Source: Bryobacterales bacterium
GTDB taxonomy: Bacteria; Acidobacteriota; Terriglobia; Bryobacterales; Bryobacteraceae
Length of the DNA: 7,250 bases
Reading direction: 5' to 3'
Assembly (NCBI GenBank): GCA_003132905.1
Contig: PKZC01000433.1
Coordinates: 25,713-32,962, forward strand
Position numbers and translations under genes: made by a program. This document shows positions 1 through 4,633 of the stretch, piece after piece (position 1 is the first letter of the stretch; each line of letters starts with the position of its first letter). Below the pieces are notes generated by a model that was not told the DNA's origin, ran no database searches, and saw only the letters and a program-made list of their open reading frames with translations.

Positions 1-2948
1 TTGAAGTAAGCCGGTCCATACTGCTGGGCGAGATTGCTGGCGTTGTTGACGTTCGCACCCACCGCGCCACCGCTGTAGTAATTGATGTCGGTGAGGTCTT
101 TGCTGTAGGTGTAGGAAGCCTGCATCAGGAGCCCATGCGAAAATTGCTTCCGCAGGGTGACCTGCAGGCTGTTGTAATTGGAGCTGCCATCGAAGGCCGT
201 GCCTTGCACGCCTACCGGCTGGTAACCGAGATAGGGGACGCGCAACGCCACGTTCTGCAGACTGTTGCTGGTCTGGCCGTTGATGGGGTTGCTGGGCGTG
301 GCCAGCTGTGCCGTATTGTAGTTGTGATAAGCGTCCAGCAGGTTGATGCCGCTCGATCCAACGTAGCCGGTTTCGAGCACCCAGTTCTTGGCAAACTCGT
401 ATTGCAAATTGAAGTTGTACTGGCGCACCAGCGGCGTGTGCATATTCTGGTACACAAACGGCGAGTTCAGATACGAGTTGTAGGTGGGCGAGTTACACGG
501 AATGGGAGCCACCGCGGTGGGCGCCGCATTCAAACAGGCTGGATTGAAGTAGCGCTGCGGGAAAACTCCGACGGGAGTCACCGGGAATGGATTCTGAAGA
601 GTCTGCTGGTTGCCTGCGCCGACGTCGGCGGTGCCCGAGTAGGGAGGGCCCTGTTCGAGACCATGCACCAGCGCGCTGATGTCGACGCGATCGTAGAACA
701 AGCCGACGCCGCCACGGGCGACCAGCTTGTCGTTGACCTGATACGCGAATCCAACGCGAGGAGCAAAGTTGCTGTAAGGCGGATGGCTGGCGATCGGCAG
801 GCTGCCGGAATTTTGCAGCACGCCCGCCGGAACCGCTCCATAGGTGCCAGTGCTGTAGTTGTTGGGGACAACCCATCCAACCAGATTGTTGGAACCCATA
901 TTGGGGCCGGTCGGCGGTACGGGGACCTTTTGCAACTGGCTGGTCCACAGATTCGTTAAGTTGCCGTACTTGTCGCTGAGCGTTCCGTCATATTCCCAGC
1001 GGACGCCGATATTAATCGTCAATTTGGAACTGACTTTGTAATCGTCCTGTACGAACGAATTCATGTCGGGCAGGCGATAACCGTGCACGACGCCTTGCTC
1101 GGGTCCGGCGACGCAGAAAACACAGCTATAGATACTGCCGGGCTGTCCCACCAGGAAATCGTTGAAGGTGCCGAACCAAAGCCAGCCGCGCTCAAAGCCC
1201 TGATAGACGATGTTCCATTGGTTCTCTTCGTATTCAAAGCCCGCGCGGATGGTGTGTTTGCCATGCGACCACGAGATCTGATCGGAACCCTGCATCTGGG
1301 TGGTAGGACTGAAGGCGGGGGTGAAGGTATCGAACATCGTATAGCCGCCGGTGAGGATGAAAATGCCCGGGGGCAATTCAAGGCCGGGGACCAATGGAGT
1401 GATACCCAGAGTGTTGGCCGCGCTGCCGGGGATGGGAGTGTCCGTCAAATTAGCCAGATTGCGCTGCATGGAGCCGCGCAGTTCGTTCACCAAGGTGTTG
1501 GTGATGATGGTGGTGAGCTTGATGGAAGCATCGGTATTGGAATAGTAATTGTTGGCGGGTTCGCCCGGAAGACGGCCGCTGAGCGGGGCGATCTGCGGAT
1601 CGCGCGAGTAGAAATAGCGGGCTGCAAGAGTGTTCTTGCTGTTGATCAGGTAATCGCCATTCACCACGGTTTGATCGGCGTTGTAGATGGCCGGATCGCT
1701 GAAGGCGACGTTCGAAAGGACGTTGCTGCCCGAGCTCGGGAAATAATACTGGCCGTTGGGCAACTTCAGATTGAGGATGTTCAGCGCCACCGGATTGACG
1801 TTAGAGCCGTTGCAGGCGAGCGAAGGGCCAAAGCTAGTGTTGCCGCAGTTTAATGCGGCTAACGCAGCGGCAAAGCCAGCGGTGCTTCTATCTCCACCGG
1901 GGATGGGAGGCAGCGTGGCATCGGTGAAACCTTGCGGAGCGACGCCGTTCTTCTGCCGAGTTCCTTCATAGCTACCGAAAAAGAAGAGTTTGTCTTTCTT
2001 GATCGGGCCGCCAATGACGCCACCGAACTGGTTCTGATTGAGAACCTGCTTGGGGCAGTTGCCGCTGGTGTAGGCCTGGCAGGAATCGCGATTATAGAAA
2101 AAGTCGTTCGCGTTCAGGTCGCTGTTGCGGAAGAACTCGAAGGCCGTCCCATGGAATTGGTTGGATCCGGATTTGGTCAGCACGTTGACGTTCGCGCCGG
2201 GATTACGCCCGTAGCTGGCGTCGTAAGTGGACGTCTGCACCTTGAATTCCTGGATCGCATCGGGGCTGGGGATGCCGATACCGGCATAAATGTTGTTATC
2301 GTTCGAGGTGTCGGGGTGGGCGATGTTGTTGATGCCCACGCCATCCATTTGAAAATTATTCGATCCCGGTGTGTTGCCGTTCACGCTCATGTCCTGCGTG
2401 CCTTTGCCGAGAGAACGCGCGTCGTTGACGGCGGCGTTGGTGCCGGCTGCCAGGCTGAGGATCTGCGTGTAATTGCGATTACTCAGCGGAAGTCCGGAAA
2501 CTTCGGCGGTTCCAGCGACAGTTCCCAGAGTGGAACTTTGCGTCTGCAGATTTTCCGCGGTCGCCTCAACGGTGACTTGCTCGGCCTGCTGGCCGATTTC
2601 GAGCGCACGATTCAACTGCGGCGTCTCGGTGACGTTCAACGTGACCGCCCCAACCTCGGAGGTCTTGAAACCGGTGGCGGCGAAGCGGACGTGGTAGGTA
2701 CCTGGAGGCAACAAACTGAACTTATAGGTTCCATCCGGACCAGTGACCGCGGTACGCGTTTGGCCGGTGTCGTTGTTGATGATGGTGACGGTGACGTTGG
2801 GAACGGCTGCGCCCGATGGGTCAGTCACGTTACCGGCTAAGGCCGCGGTTCCGGATGATTGGGCCATTACGGTGGAAGCCGACAAGGCTAACAGAGTCAG
2901 CAAACAAGCAACTGCGAGCCACACACTGAGTGGCTTGGTAAATCTCAT
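1..2948 (-). CDS. Oar-like TonB-dependent receptor with carboxypeptidase-regulatory-like domain (3' end beyond window)
   Basis: Outer-membrane beta-barrel protein of the Oar-like TonB-dependent receptor family, expected to import or bind a large ligand using energy from TonB/ExbBD; the substrate is unknown. Manual translation from the ATG at 2948-2946 gives 982 codons without a stop, and the codon count agrees exactly with the coordinates. Residues 1-29 form a Sec signal peptide (basic start, hydrophobic core, VMA|QSS cleavage). Residues ~35-120 match a carboxypeptidase-regulatory-like beta-sandwich (GNVTDPSGAAVPNVTV, then DGTYKFSLLPPGTYHV). A plug follows at ~130-260, with LPLSNRN at 153-159, FQMDGV at 199-204 and IQEFKVQTS at 232-240. 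The remainder is barrel, with FGGVIGGPIKKDKLFFFGSYE at 308-328 split by the usual GGPI motif, GVRWEYDG near 648-655 and NFAPRVGFAY near 727-736. Family members usually run to about 1000-1250 residues, so perhaps 50-250 are missing. It is divergent from the regulator. Eight cysteines in the visible mature part form four local pairs. Family assignment is firm; function is inferred. Confidence 0.93.
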   Translation of the reverse strand, partial: MRFTKPLSVWLAVACLLTLLALSASTVMAQSSGTAALAGNVTDPSGAAVPNVTVTIINNDTGQTRTAVTGPDGTYKFSLLPPGTYHVRFAATGFKTSEVGAVTLNVTETPQLNRALEIGQQAEQVTVEATAENLQTQSSTLGTVAGTAEVSGLPLSNRNYTQILSLAAGTNAAVNDARSLGKGTQDMSVNGNTPGSNNFQMDGVGINNIAHPDTSNDNNIYAGIGIPSPDAIQEFKVQTSTYDASYGRNPGANVNVLTKSGSNQFHGTAFEFFRNSDLNANDFFYNRDSCQAYTSGNCPKQVLNQNQFGGVIGGPIKKDKLFFFGSYEGTRQKNGVAPQGFTDATLPPIPGGDRSTAGFAAALAALNCGNTSFGPSLACNGSNVNPVALNILNLKLPNGQYYFPSSGSNVLSNVAFSDPAIYNADQTVVNGDYLINSKNTLAARYFYSRDPQIAPLSGRLPGEPANNYYSNTDASIKLTTIITNTLVNELRGSMQRNLANLTDTPIPGSAANTLGITPLVPGLELPPGIFILTGGYTMFDTFTPAFSPTTQMQGSDQISWSHGKHTIRAGFEYEENQWNIVYQGFERGWLWFGTFNDFLVGQPGSIYSCVFCVAGPEQGVVHGYRLPDMNSFVQDDYKVSSKLTINIGVRWEYDGTLSDKYGNLTNLWTSQLQKVPVPPTGPNMGSNNLVGWVVPNNYSTGTYGAVPAGVLQNSGSLPIASHPPYSNFAPRVGFAYQVNDKLVARGGVGLFYDRVDISALVHGLEQGPPYSGTADVGAGNQQTLQNPFPVTPVGVFPQRYFNPACLNAAPTAVAPIPCNSPTYNSYLNSPFVYQNMHTPLVRQYNFNLQYEFAKNWVLETGYVGSSGINLLDAYHNYNTAQLATPSNPINGQTSNSLQNVALRVPYLGYQPVGVQGTAFDGSSNYNSLQVTLRKQFSHGLLMQASYTYSKDLTDINYYSGGAVGANVNNASNLAQQYGPAYF

Positions 2949-2957
2949 ACCCCTGAA

Positions 2958-2965
2958 TCTCCTTT
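2958..2965 (-). promoter_or_regulatory. Shine-Dalgarno of the minus-strand receptor gene
   Basis: Read on the minus strand this is AAAGGAGA, a strong match to the anti-SD complement. Ten bases separate the GGAG core from the ATG at 2948-2946. It settles the start codon, which is also followed directly by a signal peptide. Confidence 0.8.
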
Positions 2966-3036
2966 AAACTCGTGGGCTAAACACGCGACGAGAACGGAGG
3001 GCTTCCAAAGACTTACAACAGAAATGTGTATTACTA

Positions 3037-3069
3037 TCTAACCCCTAGCGTCTAACCGGCGTCTAGCCT
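3037..3069. promoter_or_regulatory. Cluster of TCTAACC-type direct repeats in the divergent promoter region (candidate operator)
   Basis: TCTAACC occurs at 3037-3043 and 3051-3057, and a variant TCTAGCC at 3062-3068. The last two lie in an 11-bp tandem repeat, GCGTCTAACCG (3048-3058) then GCGTCTAGCCT (3059-3069), with 9 of 11 bases matching. The half-site layout is 7 bp, 4-bp spacer, 7 bp, which is the geometry known for PhoB/OmpR winged-helix dimers on direct repeats (one helical turn apart). The block ends one base before a plausible -35 hexamer of the winged-helix regulator and lies about 90-120 bp upstream of the minus-strand receptor ATG. Repeats are seen directly; binding by the neighbouring regulator is inference. 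Confidence 0.5.
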
Positions 3070-3098
3070 TTGACCTGATTCTATGTTAGATTCACTAT
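3070..3098 (+). promoter_or_regulatory. Candidate sigma70-type promoter of the winged-helix/TPR regulator
   Basis: TTGACC at 3070-3075 matches 5 of 6 bases of the -35 consensus. After exactly 17 bp, CACTAT at 3093-3098 matches the -10 at only 3 of 6, but it keeps the important second A and last T. Transcription would start near 3105, giving a leader of about 36 nt. The weak -10 beside the repeat cluster fits a promoter helped by an activator, but a chance match is possible. Confidence 0.35.
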
Positions 3099-3140
3099 TC
3101 CTCGCTGTTAAAAAACCGTGAAATTCATTGCACCGTTACC

Positions 3141-4421
3141 ATGGAACAATTAGCATTCGGACCCTTTTTGGTGGACGTGGCAGCCCGCCGACTGCGTCGG
3201 GGAACAGCGGAACTGGAATTGCGGCCCCAAGCGTTCCGCGCTTTGAACTTATTGATTCAAAACGCTGGACAGTACGTGAATCACGATCAGATGATCCGCG
3301 AAGCCTGGGATGGCATATCAGTTTCCCGCAACACTATCTCGGTTACCATCGCCGAAGTGAAGAAGACTTTGCAGGAATATGGCGGTTGGATCCGCTGCCG
3401 CCCCAAACTTGGTTATGTCCTCGAAGTGCCACGAGGAGACGACCTCATCAAAAGGGGCTGGCACCTTTGGGAAAGACGGACCCGGGAAGGTCTGGAGAAG
3501 GCCCTGGCTTGTTTCGAAGAGGCTGCGGCGGAAGACGCCAGTGATTTTCGAGCTTTCGAAGGGATCTCGCTTTCCTATTTATTGCTGTGCACCTACGGAA
3601 TGCGGCCGCCTTTGGACACGTATCCCAAGTTCCTGGACGCTCACAACCGCGCCGTTGCTCTGGGAGGTTTGACAACAGCGCTACGGTCGAACCGGGGCCA
3701 TGCGCTGCATATATGCGAGCGCAAGCTGGACGAAGCCGAAGTTGAACTACTTCAGGTATTACGGGAAGAGCCGAAGCTGGGAATCATTTATGTCCGGCTG
3801 GCAATTCTTTATTCGACCATGGGGCAATTGGACGATGCGCTGCAGATGATCCTGCGTGGCCGCGCGGCCGATCCGCTGTGTCCGGTGTTGTTGTCCACCG
3901 AGACGTTTATCCGGCTGTGCCGACGGGAATTCGACGAAGCCGCGGTGTGCGGCAAGAGTTCCATCGACCTGCATCCTTACCAGCACGTTGGGCGTGTCCA
4001 CTATGCCGACGCGCTGGAGCGCACCGGGCGCGTCGACGAAGCTCTGGCGGAACTTCGGCGGGTGTGCGTGATGTCGCCGGATTTGCCCTGGCTGCGAGCG
4101 CTCGAAGGCAGGTGTCTGGCCCGGCATGGACGACTCAGTGAAGCGCTGGCGGCATTGGATGAGTTGCAACGGCTACGGGAACACGAGTACGTGGATGCGT
4201 ACTTTGTGGCCCTGCTCCTGGATGCTTTAGGGAAGCGGGACGAGGCGTTCGCCGAGTTGGAACGGGCCTGGCGGGAAAATTCCGCCACGCTCTTCCTGCT
4301 AGACGTAGACGTGCGGGGTCAAGAGCTGCGGAAAGACCTTCGTTTCAAACATTTACGCAGAAAAGTGTTTGGAGCGCCGGACAGCGATAGAAGCGCGGTC
4401 TGCCGAGCCGTGGGCACTTAA
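3141..4421 (+). CDS. Winged-helix (OmpR/CadC-type) DNA-binding regulator with C-terminal TPR repeats
   Basis: A complete 426-residue one-component transcription regulator, probably cytoplasmic. Residues 4-97 form an OmpR-type winged helix (Trans_reg_C family): N-terminal strands FGPFLVDVAARRLRR, the LRPQAFRALNLLIQNAG helix, the VNHDQMIREAW helix, a recognition helix about 61-79 (VSRNTISVTIAEVKKTL) and the wing ending RPKLGYVLEV. From ~110 it is helical with TPR-like units near 183-214, 214-246, 285-316, 318-349 and 352-383; the clearest is YADALERTGRVDEALAELRR at 288-307. The tail QELRKDLRFKHLRRK at 394-408 resembles the ends of acidobacterial TolB/TPR regulators. There is no phosphoacceptor receiver domain and no transmembrane helix, so the TPR part is the likely sensing or partner-binding module (inference). 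The ATG at 3141 is the only standard start in frame after a stop at 3087-3089, and it has no visible Shine-Dalgarno. It is divergent from one receptor and codirectional with the other. It contains ten cysteines, rather many for a cytoplasmic protein. Confidence 0.93.
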   Translation: MEQLAFGPFLVDVAARRLRRGTAELELRPQAFRALNLLIQNAGQYVNHDQMIREAWDGISVSRNTISVTIAEVKKTLQEYGGWIRCRPKLGYVLEVPRGDDLIKRGWHLWERRTREGLEKALACFEEAAAEDASDFRAFEGISLSYLLLCTYGMRPPLDTYPKFLDAHNRAVALGGLTTALRSNRGHALHICERKLDEAEVELLQVLREEPKLGIIYVRLAILYSTMGQLDDALQMILRGRAADPLCPVLLSTETFIRLCRREFDEAAVCGKSSIDLHPYQHVGRVHYADALERTGRVDEALAELRRVCVMSPDLPWLRALEGRCLARHGRLSEALAALDELQRLREHEYVDAYFVALLLDALGKRDEAFAELERAWRENSATLFLLDVDVRGQELRKDLRFKHLRRKVFGAPDSDRSAVCRAVGT

Positions 4422-4472
4422 TTGACCAGTCCGAGTAGCCGACAATATCCCATTTTCGGGAGCGCTTCCGTC

Positions 4473-4501
4473 TTGACACCACCCCGTAACAGAGCCATAA
4501 T
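4473..4501 (+). promoter_or_regulatory. Strong sigma70-type promoter of the plus-strand receptor gene
   Basis: TTGACA at 4473-4478 is a perfect -35, followed after 17 bp by CATAAT at 4496-4501, 5 of 6 to the -10 consensus. It starts 52 bp after the regulator stop codon, so the downstream receptor probably has its own transcript starting near 4508 rather than depending on readthrough. No obvious copy of the TCTAACC repeat overlaps it. Confidence 0.65.
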
Positions 4502-4507
4502 GACCGC

Positions 4508-4633
4508 ATTAGTCTCTGCCGATTAGCACTTATCAACGAATTGAATTTGCTTATCGTTTGAAGGACTAGCCCGCCCCCTGTCAGCACGGCGCTGTCCCGT
4601 ATTCTACCGAACGATGTTTCATTGGAGGAAAGT
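4508..4633 (+). promoter_or_regulatory. Predicted 5' leader of the plus-strand receptor mRNA
   Basis: If the promoter at 4473-4501 is used, the mRNA has an untranslated leader of about 125 nt. Two modest inverted repeats lie in it: TCAACGA (4533-4539) with TCGTTTGA (4554-4561), seven pairs with one bulged base, and CAGC (4582-4585) with GCTG (4591-4594). Neither matches a riboswitch class I recognise. No open reading frame with coding character is seen in the gap 4422-4633. Confidence 0.3.
4624..4629 (+). promoter_or_regulatory. Shine-Dalgarno of the plus-strand receptor gene
   Basis: GGAGGA lies five bases upstream of the ATG at 4634, a near-ideal ribosome binding site. It fixes the start; the ATG at 4614 just upstream is out of frame. 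Confidence 0.8.

Noticed and set aside
135..2840. Three plus-strand open frames of 250-300 codons (135-959, 1083-1853, 1932-2840)
   Set aside because: They lie opposite the minus-strand receptor, whose frame is continuous and full of family landmarks. Their translations show no recognisable domain and have the Val/Gly/Arg-rich look of antisense frames.
1..2948. Possible frameshift or pseudogene, since no long minus-strand frame closes within the window
   Set aside because: Codon-by-codon translation from 2948 stays open to the edge, and the residue count (982 plus two bases) fits the coordinates exactly. The gene is merely cut by the window.
4448..4461. Inverted repeat TCCC-ATTTTC-GGGA as terminator of the regulator gene
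   Set aside because: The stem is only four pairs and no T-tract follows.
4345..4587. Minus-strand open frame of 80 codons across the regulator end and the following gap
   Set aside because: It overlaps the strong plus-strand promoter and the regulator 3' end, and its product has no recognisable features.
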